From NCBI GenBank assembly GCA_013339765.2, contig CM023448.1, positions 113,902,008-113,966,007 of the forward strand: a stretch of DNA of 64,000 nt, in the 5' to 3' direction. A model generated the notes under the pieces. It searched no databases. It had not been told where the DNA came from and saw only the letters and a list, made by a program, of their open reading frames with translations. Every line of letters begins with the position of its first letter. The first letter of the stretch is position 1. Source of the stretch: Haemaphysalis longicornis. Lineage: Eukaryota > Arthropoda > Arachnida > Ixodida > Ixodidae. This document shows positions 43,393 to 55,243 of the stretch, piece after piece. Position numbers and translations under genes: made by a program.

Positions 43393-44300
43393 CTACGGGT
43401 AGCTGCTTTCCACTGGCTTCATGAAACCCACAGGTTTCCCAGCGCGCGGCTTCGCTACCTGGCAAAGAGGGCAAGCACGGGAATAGCTCATTACGTCTCT
43501 CCTCATGCCTGGCCAGGTCGCGACACGGCATAACTTGTCGTAAGTCTTACTGCCGCTGCCATGTCCTGCCAGCGCTGAGTCATGAAAGTACCGCATGAAC
43601 CGTTTCCGCAACTTCCTCGGGACCACGACTCGAAAGGGGGATGAAACCACCTCTTCGTCGTCCAGTTGGGGAAAGTAGCGAAGTAATAAGCCATCGTCGC
43701 CCAGCAGATACGCGTCAAACCCCTCAGCGTTACCGGTGCAAGCTACGCCTCCCGCTAGCCTTTTCAGCACCCGCTGGCACAGACCGTCTGCTTTCTGGGC
43801 CTCAATGAGCTCTTCCTTACTCACTACCTCCCCCCAAGACAGATTCCTTTCTGCCTCTGTTCTCGGGGGACGAGAAATCGCAGCTGCGAGATGCCGCTCC
43901 TCTTTCCCTTTGCGGCCGGCCTCGACTCCTCCGGCCGGCCCTTTCCTCCCCCTCTCGGGGTGGCCCGCGCCGCCCATGAAACCACTGCACTCGGCGTGCG
44001 CGCTTCCGCCACCCCCTTCCGATAAGGGGAGCAAACTTTCCGCCAACATTCGGCGCTGATCATCGGATCCTGAAAAAGATGCGACGATCGCTTCTACATC
44101 AGTGCTCATCCTTCCTAACGCCTTTCCCTGGCCTTCCGCAGCACAGTAGAGTTTATATGCCCCGTGCGGTTGCAAACCGTGCATCGGCGCGTTCGCGAAA
44201 GGAAAGAAAGGGGGTTGCGGCCCGTACCGATAGCCGTTCCTCCCCATGTCGAGCACAACACCCTCCCTCGAGAGGAAATCTCTGCCCAGTATGACTGAAA
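43393..44300 (-). pseudogene. Protease end fused to integrase zinc finger; RT and RNase H missing
   Basis: One frame runs from VILGRDFLSREGVVLDM (protease end) through about 130 residues of linker (VASFSGSDDQRRMLAESLLP, then GGAGHPERGRKG and EERHLAAAISRPPRTEAERN) to the integrase HHCC finger: HDSALAGHGSGSKTYDKL, WPGMRRDVMSYSRACPLCQV. The first linker block normally precedes RT and the last follows RNase H, so an in-frame internal deletion of roughly 1.5-2.5 kb is inferred. The frame ends at TAG (43393) where integrases of this type usually have Trp after SSYP. Confidence 0.85.
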
Positions 44301-44704
44301 ACAGACAAACCAGGCAAGCAAACAAAACGCTGTCTGCGCTTTCTGCCATCAAAACCGAGCGTGAGTCTCACAGCTCCGTCTGCTTTTGCCGAACCCGCTG
44401 CTAAGCTCAAGGGTGTCTCGGCGGGCCTGACCCGGATTCTTCTTTTCCGGCAGGCTTCGAAGATTTCGTCCCCGATGAGAGAAACCGTCGAGCCCGTGTC
44501 GACCAGTGCAAAAAGTTCGCGACCGACTAATTGCACTCGCATGAACGGGGACACCGAGGATGGGTCCCCGTGTGCCCTACATGCGGAGGGGGCCAGTTGC
44601 CCGTCGACGCCAGCTTCGGGGTGCCCTGGGGGCTCCCTCGTGCCCCCTCTGTCTGGCCCCCTCTTCTCGCTTTCCGCCGGCGACGATGAGCCACCGTCCT
44701 TCAC
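44153..44704 (-). pseudogene. Protease region of the gypsy element
   Basis: The minus-strand frame includes FMRVQLVGRELFALVDTGST, the DTGS active-site motif of retropepsins, followed by VSLIGDEIFEACRKRRI. The usual second half, VILGRDFLSREG, occurs in the other frame near 44300, so a frameshift splits the domain at about 44310-44300. Confidence 0.85.
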
Positions 44705-45690
44705 CGTCGCCGGCGATCCGAGTTTCCCTGCGTGCTACGCATTTTCTCGGGGCATTGACGGGAGAAGTGGCCAGGCTTGCGACAAAACCAGCACAAGCGG
44801 GCTGCTTCGTCCTGCCTCCCTCTTCCGTCGCCTGCGTTGCTTCCGACCGAGGAGTTTGTGGGGCCGTTATCCGCTCCCCCTCCCGACCAGGCGCAACCCG
44901 GTTCGAGCGATTCCTCGGGTCTCGGCGGCAACCTGTAGTGAAGCTCGGCGAGTAAATCCGCCTGAATTACCCGGGGCTTCTTGTGCGAGGGCCTCCAAGT
45001 TGCGAAAACTCCGGCCTCGCAGGTACGGTCTGAAACGCGGGTGGCATTGCCTGCACACGCGCGCTACCTTGACCGCGTCGGCTGCCTCGGGGTCGGCCCG
45101 TTCGTACAGCTCCTGCATTGCCCGCACGTACTCGAGGAGACTCTCCTCAGGGTGCTGCGTGCGAAGGGCAAGCTCGTCCCTCATACGGTGTTCGTAATCG
45201 GGTGGCAGGAATTCAGCGCGGAAGCGCTCCTTAAAATCTGCCATCGACTCGAAAGCCGGTTGGCAGCGCCTCCAACGCGCAGCGCTTCCTACCAGTGCCA
45301 CGGGCAGGACCTGCCTCAACACGTCATCATCCGATGCGCCTACCGCAGTCTGATACGAATCCAGTTGCTGCAGGTATTGGCAAACGGATTTCACGTCTCC
45401 GTAGCCGAATAGGAGGGAACCTCGATATTCAAACGCAGCTTCGAGACCGGCACTACAGGACCCGCGGTGGGAGCAGCTAGCGCCGAACCGAGCATTCGGG
45501 TCATCTCCGCGAACATCCCGGTCATCTGCCTCATCATTGAGGCGAGATCTGCGGTCTGCAACTGACCAGCAGCCTCCTGCGCAGCGGCCGCTGAGTCTCC
45601 CCCCGAGCCCTGCGGCTCCTCCTTCTCTCCCGTCTCTCTCCTTGTGGTAGGAGCCATTTCCAGCGAACTACCCAACAAAAGCTGGCTCAA
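44701..45690 (-). pseudogene. Gag of the gypsy element, frameshifted
   Basis: The frame starts in the region of an ATG at 45657 (MAPTTRRETGEKEEPQ) with helical segment ASMMRQMTGMFAEMTRML. A one-base loss near 45395 ends this frame. Capsid-like sequence continues in the next frame (MADFKERFRAEFLPPDYEHR, LLEYVRAMQELYERA) to 44867. After another shift the nucleocapsid CCHC knuckle appears, CWFCRKPGHFSRQCP at about 44795-44750. Order and spacing are normal for Ty3/gypsy Gag, but no single frame encodes it. Confidence 0.85.
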
Positions 45691-46191
45691 CCACGCCGAA
45701 CTGTAGACGCGAAAATACAGAGGAAGCCGCGCTAACTACATACGCAACGCGACAAACACACTCCACACACAAATCTATAATGGAAGCAAAAAACGAACTT
45801 CAAGACAATACATTCGACCAACGGGGCTGAACTACAGCCACATTAAAATACAAAAAAACCACAGTAGGGCCACGTCAAAATACACAAGCGACTAATATCC
45901 CTACAAACGCTAAATACACTCGCAATGTAACCACTCAGGCCGTTATCCAAACAACAGAGAAAAAGAACGCAAGAAAAACTTCAGGCATCTACAGCCATCG
46001 TAAAACCTAAGCAAACTAAAACACTGGCCTCAAAACTAATTTGCAAACATGTATTTACACGGCTCAAAGCCCTGGTCTCCCACTGCCAAAATGGCGCTTC
46101 CTTCCCGGAACAAAGGAATGCCGTCCCAAACCGCAGTGGGCCCCTTCCCGGCAGCCGCAGAGAGCAAATGTCCACGGGTGGGCTTGACATC

Positions 46192-46211
46192 AGCCCCACG
46201 TTCGGGCGCCA
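46192..46211 (-). promoter_or_regulatory. Primer-binding site, tRNA-Lys-like
   Basis: Two bases inside the 5' LTR the minus strand reads TGGCGCCCGAACGTGGGG, complementary to a tRNA 3' end of the lysine type (..CCCCACGTT-GGGCGCCA) with one extra base relative to the common tRNA-Lys(CTT) end. It would prime minus-strand DNA synthesis. Confidence 0.8.
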
Positions 46212-46213
46212 GA

Positions 46214-46507
46214 TGTGGGCCTGCTCTCTACGGCATGCCAAGGAATGAGGCACACTGCGGTTGCGTGAAAGAACTCTTTACTCACATCCTCCACGCTGTC
46301 GCCCGTCCGGGCATACACACACACACCATCACCAGAAACACTCTGCGTCCCGAGTCCCCGCGCGCGGTTCTTCTTCACTCCACCCGCTCCTACCCGTCCA
46401 CTCGCGCCATCTCTCCGGCGACCGGGCCGCACGGTAGGCGAGGAGGGCGAGGGGCTCCGGGCGACACCCCCTAGGCCAGAAGGTGTCGGGCCAAGGCGCT
46501 CCCCACA
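46214..46507 (-). repeat. 5' LTR of the gypsy element (element orientation minus)
   Basis: 294 bp, partner of 41083-41376, followed by the duplicated AGCC. The LTR would contain the promoter and poly(A) signals; no obvious AATAAA is seen. Confidence 0.95.
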
Positions 46508-46511
46508 AGCC

Positions 46512-48901
46512 GTACAATAAAGGAAAGTGAGCACGGGAGTTGGCACGGAGCTAAGATGGAATGACTGTGCTATAGGTTGATGATTGATGATGGCGAGCAG
46601 GGGTGGGTGTCAGTGCCCGCTCAAGGACAGGTAGAAGTGTTTGTGCTAGTAAGTGTAAATTATAACACTTTGTTCCTTAAAGGCTTTATTCGTTTTATTT
46701 TATTCGTCTCTTGCTGCCGACGTCTTCTTCTCTTGCGCTCGAAAATTCCTCTGCCGAAATTCTTTTTGTGAAGGCCACCGCTGGTCAATTTACTTTTCCC
46801 TACTGCCTCTAATTATTAGACTTTGGGCACGTGAACACGGTGATCATTTAAAATTTGTTTACATTCAGTACTTTAATTATTAACGGTTAAACACACGTGG
46901 AGAATGACTTATGCTAGGCGCAGGAGGAGGCCCTAGGTAAAAAGACTATCAGGAGGACCTCATAAAATGCCACAAATTTTTGATAACATTCAAAATGCAC
47001 AAAGCAGTGGTGTCTGGCAACCCAATTGCACATAATTATGAACGTAAGCACACAACAGAGAAACAAAAAGAAGGAACCAGGGATTGCTACTTTGTTCTTT
47101 TGTGTGGCGGTATATTGAGCACTGATACAGAAGCAAGTTTTTACTGCATGAGTAATTCGAGTATAGGTTAGTTACTTGGCAGCGTTTTCGTGAGCTTTTA
47201 TATGAATTGGTGCTCCTACATTACTAAAACTATAAAATTTGTCGTACACTAGGTTGTGCGGTGGCACGGAGAAGGCAATTCTTAGACAAATGCAAAAATT
47301 CGTCGGCCCTTACACTCTGCGAAGAAGGGTGATGAGCAAAATCGTTGTATGTTTCGAAATCGCAAAATTATTTATATGGATTATTATTTACACGTATATG
47401 CGATTAAAGCATTAAGACAAAGACATTTGGTTCTGACTTGTACTTAAACTTTTATTACAGCCTCACGGAAACGCTTGCTATATAACGCAGGGGAAGCTTT
47501 CCGCGAGATTGTAGCCACGCCGACGTCTTGCGTTTTCCGCCTCGCGTGTCCCGAAGTGCAACGCGTTTACGTTCGGCGCACCGGCCCGATCGTCGTCGGT
47601 GGTCTCCTTCGCCTGCGTTCGGGCCAATTGCCGCCTACTTTATTTTCGTTATGGGTATGCCTCACTATGGAACGCACAGTGTGGGCAAGCCAGCCTACAA
47701 AGATCAAGCCTACGCAGATCTTAAAGTTGGCTTCACTTTTAAACACAAATGCATTGATAAAAACATTTTTTTAATTGCAGGGGCAATATCTGCAGCTAAT
47801 TATACAAAAATATAAGCGCCGGAGGCGAACAGGTAGGTGGCCGAAATGAGACGGTGTAGCTAGTGAGGAGAGGGCGGCCTTTTCTTTGTCGATGCTACGG
47901 CGTAGACGCAAGGACGCGGAAAATTTGCCGGGGTAGGTAGCCATATAGAGACCGTGAAACAAGACAGGGGCGCAGTCTCGCGGGTACTTCCCAAACTGCG
48001 CGGCAGGATGTAGAGCAGAGAACGCCTGGGAGGTCACGCAGAAACGCTGACTTGGTAATGTGCGCACGAAGTGTTACATAGTGAACTGCGCGAATGTTCC
48101 TATGGAAACGAAGTTCTTTTGATTTTAAGCAGGGCCGTCCCTTCATGGGCTGCGAACACGATGGATACGCAGTGTGTGTCGCGTGAAGGACGTGGTTGTT
48201 TACACTTCTCGTATGACCGTGTGCATAAAACAAGCGGGAAGTGTTTTTTTAACATAGTGGTGATGGAACCGAATGGTATACCAGGCGAAGGCGATAACAA
48301 TATGTAGTGCTCACTTCGTTGGTACTAAATCATCCGCAGATCCAAGATCTCCGTCATAAGCACCTACGATTTTCCCTCCGACCTCCTTCGAAACACTTCC
48401 GATAGCTGAAGACGGACTCCGGTTACATACTGCCAGTCTGTTTCCCGTATTTGCTTTTATCAGGTAATTTTTTTCGTGTTTTAGAATATCGCGAGTCATT
48501 ACTTTGATGTGCATGGAAGACAATTCGCTTCATGCGGAATACAGTCCCATTCTGACACACCGGGGAATCTGTGAGTCAGTGTTGTTGTTGAACACGTTTA
48601 TTTCACATTTTATGCCAATCTAAGGCTACTGTGAAAGAATGGAAAAAATAAGAGTAACGGTAGAAATAAAAATACAAAGAAGGTAAGTGTTCTGTCGTTT
48701 CATCACTGGCTTCGGCCGTCACAGGCTGGCTGTGCAGTATGTCCGAGCTGGAAACCGGTGGCAGGAGCCAGTGCATGTCAGCCGGATCGTCATTTTGGCG
48801 TCACGGCTGTTTGCGCAGTCCGCCGGCAGAGGCGGCGGCACCTGCTACGGAGTTATTGAAGACGATATTCTTTCTTGGGCTTCTTAAACGCGAAAATTTA
48901 A
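46512..48901. other. Intergenic DNA without a recognised gene
   Basis: Small open frames occur (47475-47774 and 47528-47815 plus, 47771-48067 minus), none with a domain. A CAG acceptor-like site before 47463 is not backed by a coding frame of known type. Mostly AT-rich. Confidence 0.45.
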
Positions 48902-48968
<67 letters not shown>

Positions 48969-49011
48969 GACTGGCTGACTGACTGACGTACTGACGTACT
49001 GACGTACTGAC

Positions 49012-49048
<37 letters not shown>

Positions 49049-49063
49049 GACTGACTGACGTAC

Positions 49064-49123
<60 letters not shown>

Positions 49124-49172
49124 CGTCCGTCCGTCCGTCCGTCCGTCCGTCCCTCCCTCCCTCCCTCCCTCG
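48902..49172. repeat. (GTCT)n microsatellite with GACGTACT, GTCC and CCCT variants
   Basis: The array is mostly CTGT/GTCT, with two patches of CTGACGTACTGACGTA (48975-49012 and 49047-49063), then GTCC repeats (49119-49151) and TCCC repeats (49151-49170). Long open frames here are repeat artefacts. Confidence 0.95.
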
Positions 49173-49243
49173 ATTCAGCCGCCGGCCAAAAGTTAAAATG
49201 AATTCTTGAATGAGAAGTTGATATAGGCAAAACTTTTCCAAAC

Positions 49244-49640
49244 CACACTCTTAAAAAAAAGGTTGCGGCATTCACTAACGGAACGCTAGCAAGTTACTTG
49301 TCCAGTATACACTAGGTGCTTAGTAACTGGAGGTAGTAAATGCAGCACTAGTCAGGGTTACTAACTGAAGCAGGCAGTAAGCACCACTACCGTCACTAGT
49401 AAAGTCCTAGCGATAACGCCCTCCTGAGCTGCATGCGTTTACTATGTGGCCATGCGAAACCTAGTCACAAGCACGACCTTAGTCTAGCGTATACTACTTC
49501 CCTACACTCAGTTAATTTCCTAACCGCGCTGTTGCCAGTGGCACAGCCTATGCACCGTACCGAGGGGTAGGAAGGTTCCTTAGGAGTTAGTAAAATAGGG
49601 CCGTTACTACCCTTTTACGACCTTCTTTATTAAGAGTGTG
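49244..49640. mobile_element. MITE with CACACTCTTAA inverted ends
   Basis: The left end CACACTCTTAAAAAAAAGG pairs with the right end CCTTCTTTATTAAGAGTGTG. The 397-bp interior is rich in GTTACT/AGTAAC words and non-coding. No clear target duplication. Confidence 0.6.
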
Positions 49641-50308
49641 CACTAAATATGGAAACACACTTCATACTTGTCAGCATTGTTGAGGATTTGGCATTTGGCA
49701 TATTTGAGGTAAGACACCAATACATAAGTGGCATTTATTTATTTATTTATTTAAAATACCTTACAGGCCCCTGTTCAGGGCATTGAGTAAGGGGGGTAAC
49801 AAAGGAAAAAGTTACAGATCATTCATCACAAAATCACGAGTTAAAAAAACATCAGAACAACTTATGACGACAAGGTTCGCAATACACGTGCAAGTTTGAA
49901 AACGATAACAAGAAAAAAAAAAGTCAATATCATATCGCACACACGTAAACTGTGCACAACATTGCAAGTATACTGAACGCTAACACGCTAGTAGGTAAAC
50001 AGGAGAACAACCAAAGATACCCAAATATGCGCAGACGAAGTGCACCAATCAGTTTCTGCAGTCTCGAGTATGCACAACGGAAAGATAACAGGAAAAACGC
50101 AGAACATACTCGCGCACGTAAAGAGACATTTCCAGCATGAAAAGTTCGTACTCAGGCACAAAGTGCGACACTGGCAAAAAAAGAAAGAAAAATAGAAAGC
50201 CCAAGCTAAGACAGATTGTTTTGGTCTTCCAGCAGAGAAAAAAAATTGGAAGATTAAAAAGGGATACAGGACATGGCAGAAAAAAAATGCGAAAACAGTG
50301 GTAAGACC

Positions 50309-51505
50309 TTATTGTAAAAAGTGAGTGAGCAGTAATTGACGGAAAGTATTGTTGTCTGATACTGATGCGATGCTGTCTGGAAGATCATTCCACAAACGTA
50401 TGGCGCGAGGAAGAGCAGATGAGTTGAACGAATCAGTTGAGCCATATAACCGCGTGAAACTGAGGTGATTATGCAACCTACGTGAAGTAATGGAAGGAAC
50501 ATCAAGGTGAAGTGGGGTTTGTCTATTGCTGTATACGTATTTGTGAAAGAGGCAGCGAAGGGAAATGTCGCGGCGAGTGCTGAGCGGTTGAAGTGAAAGG
50601 TTGTGCTTAATTTGAGTTACGCTGCTGTGGTAGTCATGATTGCGTGAAATGAAACGGGCCGCCCTATTCTGAATCGCTTCTAGCATATTAATTAAGTAGT
50701 TGTGGGGAGGTGATCATATAGAAGCGGCAAATTCTAGCTGTGGGCGGACGAAGGTTTGATACGCTAGTTGACGGACGTGAGGGGGACAGCTATGTAAATT
50801 ACGGCGAAGATATCCTAAAGATTTGGAAGCTTTTGCGCTTATGGTGGCAATGTGGTGAGACCAGGAGAGATTGGGAGTGAGATAGATTCCAAGGTACTTA
50901 TAGGAAGATGCCTGTGACAGTGGGTGGTTATTGATAGTATAGCGATAGTTAGAAATGTTTTGCTTGCGCGTAAAGGAGATTATTTGGCATTTTTCCTTAT
51001 TCAGTGACATTAGCCATTTTTTACACCAGTCATTAATTTGATGAAGGTCGTTTTGCAGTGCTAAGTGGTCGTCGGGGGAGGATATAGGACGATAAATTAT
51101 GCAATCGTCTGCAAAAATTCGCATGCAGGATGAAACGTTACTTGGCAGATCATTTATATAGATTAAGAACAATAGAGGGCCGAGAACGCACCCTTGTGGT
51201 ACGCCAGAAGTTACGGGGGAAAGAGAGGAGGGGGAATTGTTAATTACAGTAAACTGCTGTCGAAATAAAAGAAAGTTACGAAGCCAAGATAGGGTTAAAG
51301 AGTCCAATCGGAGGGCAGATAATTTAGAAATTAGACGGAAATGCGCTACACGATCGAAGGCTTTGGAAAAATCGAGAAAAATACAGTTAGTCTGAAGGTT
51401 ATTGTTCATGTTGGAGTGCAGTTCTGTTGTTAGTTCTAGCAGCTGCGTTTCGCAAGAGTAACCTTTCCTAAATCCGTGTGGTTCTGAAAGAAGAACTTAT
51501 TAGAT
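50309..51505 (-). pseudogene. Second half of RT and C-terminal region of the CR1-like LINE
   Basis: After the SINE the sequence resumes (LELTTELHSNMNNNLQTN) with motif A CIFLDFSKAFDRVAHFRLIS, SGVPQGCVLGPLLFLIYIND and the catalytic FADDCII, all intact. The frame stops at 50714 (TGA in place of Trp after FAASI), then continues MLEAIQNRAARFISR..YHSS and ALPRAIRLWNDLPDSI, the usual C-terminal block of CR1-type products. Confidence 0.88.
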
Positions 51506-51520
51506 TCTAAGTGTCGGAAA

Positions 51521-51650
51521 CCGTGTGTACGAGATTTCGGCGCACGATAAAGATCCCCAGGTGGTCAAAATTAATCCGGAGCCCTCCACTACGGCGCGCC
51601 TCATCGCCTGCGTTGCGTCGGCGCGTTAAACCCTACAATCAATCAATCAA
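51521..51650 (+). mobile_element. tRNA-derived SINE (Ruka-like), head-truncated, inside the CR1-like LINE
   Basis: 130-bp copy in plus orientation containing only the body and the AATCAATCAATC tail. Flanked by an exact 15-base duplication TCTAAGTGTCGGAAA (51506-51520 and 51651-51665). The tRNA head is missing through 5' truncation. Confidence 0.92.
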
Positions 51651-53267
51651 TCTAAGTGTCGGAAAACATGCGAAGCAATTATATGTTCAAGAATTTTGCA
51701 GCAGATACAAGTTAGAGAAATTGGACGGTAACTTTCGGGTGAATGCTTATTACCAGATTTAAAAACAGGCACTATTTTACCAATTTTCCAGTCGGAAGGG
51801 GAGTTGACTGTCGCTAAGGATTGCTTGAAAAGGTGATACAAAATGTTAACAGAAACAGAGGCGGTGTTTTTAAGAATTTCAGAATTTATATTGTCAATAC
51901 CTGCTGAAGTGGAGAGCTTGAGGTTATTAACTAGATGTGAAATACCTTCGGCAGTTATTTCAATTGGTTCCATGTATGCGGTGTCAAGTTCTGGAACGTA
52001 TGGTACGTTAGAATGGTCTTCAAGGGTGAAAACAGATGAGAAAAATGCGTTAAATGCTGATGTGCAGTGACTATCTGAGAGGGGAACATAGTCATCATCT
52101 AGCAGGGATATTTCTTGGCCATCATGTTCAGGGGAAATAAGGGACCAGAACTCTTTAGAATTTGATTTCAAAACGGACGGTAAATCGACAGAGTAATATT
52201 TATGTTTAGCAGCCTGTACGGAGGAACAGTAGTTTTTCATGAAGTTTCTATATGCTTGCCATGCAGAAGGCGTGTCATGGCATTTAGCTGCGCGGTATAA
52301 ACGTTTCTTTTTATTTCTAAACTGCCGGAGAGATTTCGTGAACCAGGGGTTCGATTTATCATTTTTTACTTTGTGAGCGGCACATACTGATTAGCCAAAT
52401 CATATAATTTATCTCTGTACAGCACCCAGTTATCATTTACTGAACGATGGTCGAAAAATGATAGGAATGTGTCAGTGTAAAATGTTTCGAGTTCGGCGTT
52501 AATTTCGTTGTAGTTGACTTTGCTATAATCGCGATTTTTTTTGTTGTCAGTACCGGAGAACGGTAGCGGAATGTTGAGGGTTACTTGAAGGAGGCTGTAA
52601 TCGCTGAAACCATGTATGTGCAGTACGGGACCTACCGTTTCAGGAGCCGTCGTAAGAATTAGGTCGAGGATGTTGGAACCGCGCGTAGGTTGATTCACTA
52701 TTTGAAATAAGTTAAAATCTAAGGCAAGATTGATGAATTCTGTGGAAGAGTTGCAAGAGGAAGACAACCGATTCCAATCTATTGCGGGAAAATTGAAGTC
52801 ACCGAAAATGTAAATGGCACCGGAGCGACATAACTTTGTGGCCTCGGTTAAGCTACTGTGCAAGTCGTCAACAAATGAATGGTTACAATCAGGTGGACGG
52901 TAGCAGATAAGTAGCCGATAAGTAAGGTGGTGAACTTGGTAACACAGGCTACCCAGATAATTTCTATGTCAGAGTGCACATTTATTGCATATGATTGCAC
53001 AGTCTTTTTTATTGCAAAAAGTACACCTCCGCCACGTCGATTTTTACGGTCGTTACGGTAAATGTGGAAGTCATTATGATCAGGAAAAATTTCATTATCA
53101 GTGATATCAGGGTAAAGCCATGTTTCGGTAAAGGCAAGAATGTCGCATTCACTGTAATCTAGGAACGAACAGACTAGATCCCGTTTCGGCATTAGACTAC
53201 GTATATTAGTAGATGATATCGATAATGTTGGAATGGTTTGAAGTGAAATTTCATTCGGATCTTGCAT
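51651..53267 (-). pseudogene. Endonuclease and first half of RT of the CR1-like LINE
   Basis: The frame from 53267 gives LSISSTNIRSLMPKRDL (catalytic Asn region), DILAFTETWL (Glu) and NRRGGGVLFAIK. A shift near 52860 leads to IYIFGDFNFPAIDWNR, NILDLILTT and GFSDYSLLQV, where the usual SDH is SDY. A single-base loss near 52366 shifts frame again; then NPWFTKSLRQFRNKKKRLYR and the RT start (WKIGKIVPVFKSGNKHSPES, YRPISLTCICCKILEHIIAS) follow up to the SINE. Confidence 0.85.
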
Positions 53268-53340
53268 GCACTTGTTCAGACCTAGCTATCTACTTGTTAG
53301 TACAACTGCATCAGTGTTGATGTCATAGACGTAAGTTTTT

Positions 53341-55239
53341 TTATCAATGTGCAGGCGGTCAACTTTTACTATGAATGGCTTGTTTTGGGTCTTGGCAAAC
53401 CCCACCAATTTGCGCCAACCAATTTGCGCCAACCAATTACTGTTCTTTTATTTAAAAATGCATGGCTGCTTGGTTTTTGCGATTGCAAATAAAAAAAATA
53501 CGCGTGAAAACAATGTTCTGACCCAAAAACACAAGAAGCGCTCGCGCGCTACCATAGACCTCATGTCGGCAGTTCAAGAAGCCTGCAGTAGCGAAAGGCT
53601 CCAGTAGATAACGCGCGAGAAGCAGAACGTGGTAAAATTGAATCGACTTGACCAAACCTCCATCGTGTTTGTCGCGAGAGGAGTGAGACGGGAAGGGCAC
53701 AGCATGAGCGGAAAAGAGAAGAGAGGCGTTTGCGTGGCAGGGGCAGAAGACGACTATCGTCTTTCGACGACATTTGCAGCGAAGCGAGCCGATACGCGGC
53801 CAATTTTTTTAAACGCTTCTAATTGATTAACAAGGTATTCACGAGCCTACCAATCAGGTTTCCCAACTGGTTGATCTGGTTGTGTACCTACTTTACGTTC
53901 AAAATAAATTTGGCATAGGGGAACATCTGTGGTCGTTTCCCAACTTTTGCGCGCACAAAGGCTGGGCATAAAGCACGGCTTGCGACCACAGAAAACCGTG
54001 CAGCCAGGGAAACAGCGGTGCTGTACGGTGTATGGCTGAGGTGCCAAGTGCGCAGGCTGGCTCACCCTTGGTTGCCCGGCAGCCATTGTTGCCTTCCCTC
54101 GGCCGGCGCGGCAGCTCGTACCCGGACTTGGAAACGCAGCGGACAATTTTGAGGTCTGCGCAGGATTCTCCCGGTCGCGCACCCGGGTGGATCAAATTTT
54201 GTCAGATGCCATTGCTTAGGCCCTGATGCGGCGCCCGCCGCCAGCCCCGTCCGAGCGGCGCTTCTCTTCTTCTTCTTCTCCTTCCCCATCGTCACGCTTT
54301 GCGGAAACCGGCGGCGATTCGCAACAAATGGTGGGAACACTGTTTGCGCACTGCTTTTCGAGCTTTAATTGCGGTTTCTTACGCGCAGACCATTCCCGTA
54401 CTTCTCAAGGAGGCGGAGTAGAAACCTTCGCGTAAACGAGTCTGATGCGGAGAGAATTTCTGGCGGATAGTACTGTTCTCGATCTCCAGAGTGTAAAGGT
54501 ACGCCTCGTATCATTGCAGAGGCTTCGATACATCAAAGCGGGAGTTAGTACTGGTTTTCCGTGCGACCCTTAGCTTTCTCTAGCAGTGCCTCGGCTGCGG
54601 CCATCAGCTGCAGGCACTCGATGAATGGCGGCCACACCCTCGGCCATTAGTAGTTGTCGTTTATGGTACCCGTACGGTGCAAGCACATGTCATGGCAAAT
54701 GGTGCGTAGGTTTCCGCTCTTCGCACACTGGACTTTCACGCGTCCTTAACCCTGGGTACAGAGGTCGTGCGTTTTTTTTTTTCCCTTTTTAGGTTAGGGT
54801 ATTGAACTCTCACCCGCCCGTTTCAAAGGGTACGCGTATAAGCATCAAGATCACCATTACCTGAGGGCTGCAATGGATAGCTCACCAAGGGGAGCCTGTC
54901 GGGGAACGCCAGTACATGCAATCGATGGTGTAAAAGAGAGAGAAAAAAAGAAATGTAATCAATTAAATGAATTGAAGCATTTATTTATTTCTTGCCGCGA
55001 TACAGAAGGACAAGTAGCTGCAGCTGATGATGATTGAAGTCCTATGTACACATAACACGACGGTAGGGGATCATAGACATATCACGCACACTGCTATGTT
55101 CACTCCGTAACACAGTTTACAAAATGTGCGGCTCCCTCGGAAGATACGTATAACTATTGGTTGCGACAAAAGTAAGAAACGACAAAGGAATTTCAGTTAC
55201 CCAGATTGCTACAATTTACGCAGACTGAGCATGTTCATG
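53341..55239. other. Intergenic DNA without a recognised gene
   Basis: The GC-rich patch 53990-54350 has open frames on both strands (for example MGKEKKKKRSAARTGLAAGA on the minus strand at about 54290) with no domain. A CCAATTTGCGCC tandem is at 53403-53440. Confidence 0.4.
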
Positions 55240-55243
55240 TTAA

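Larger units (their letters stand above)
41083..46507 (-). mobile_element. Ty3/gypsy LTR retrotransposon lacking RT and RNase H
   Basis: The 5425-bp element has two 294-bp LTRs with no difference seen by eye, TG..CA ends, and a 4-base target duplication AGCC (41079-41082 and 46508-46511). In minus orientation the order is LTR, primer-binding site, gag with CCHC knuckle, protease, integrase, a non-coding 3' part, polypurine tract, LTR. Between the protease and the integrase zinc finger only about 130 codons occur, where Ty3/gypsy elements normally hold RT and RNase H. The frame crosses this junction intact. Gag, protease and integrase carry stops and frameshifts. Identical LTRs imply recent insertion, so proteins from another element must have mobilised it. 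Confidence 0.9.
49735..53340 (-). mobile_element. CR1-like non-LTR retrotransposon, decayed
   Basis: The minus strand gives endonuclease, RT and C-terminal region without RNase H, then a 3' UTR ending at an AAATAAATAAAT repeat (49735-49755). This organisation fits the CR1/L2 group. There are several one-base frameshifts, nonsense changes and a SINE insertion (51521-51650). The 5' end is not clearly defined; no ORF1 is found. Confidence 0.8.

Noticed and set aside
47475..47815. Exon after the acceptor-like CAG near 47462
   Set aside because: Two frames are open with no recognisable protein and no donor that fits.
48801..49275. Long Thr/Asp/Arg/Gln-repeat open frames on the minus strand
   Set aside because: They are translations of the GTCT microsatellite in several frames.
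53899..54435. Host coding exon in the GC-rich patch
   Set aside because: Frames on both strands are open because of base composition; no domain, splice pair or consistent codon pattern was found.
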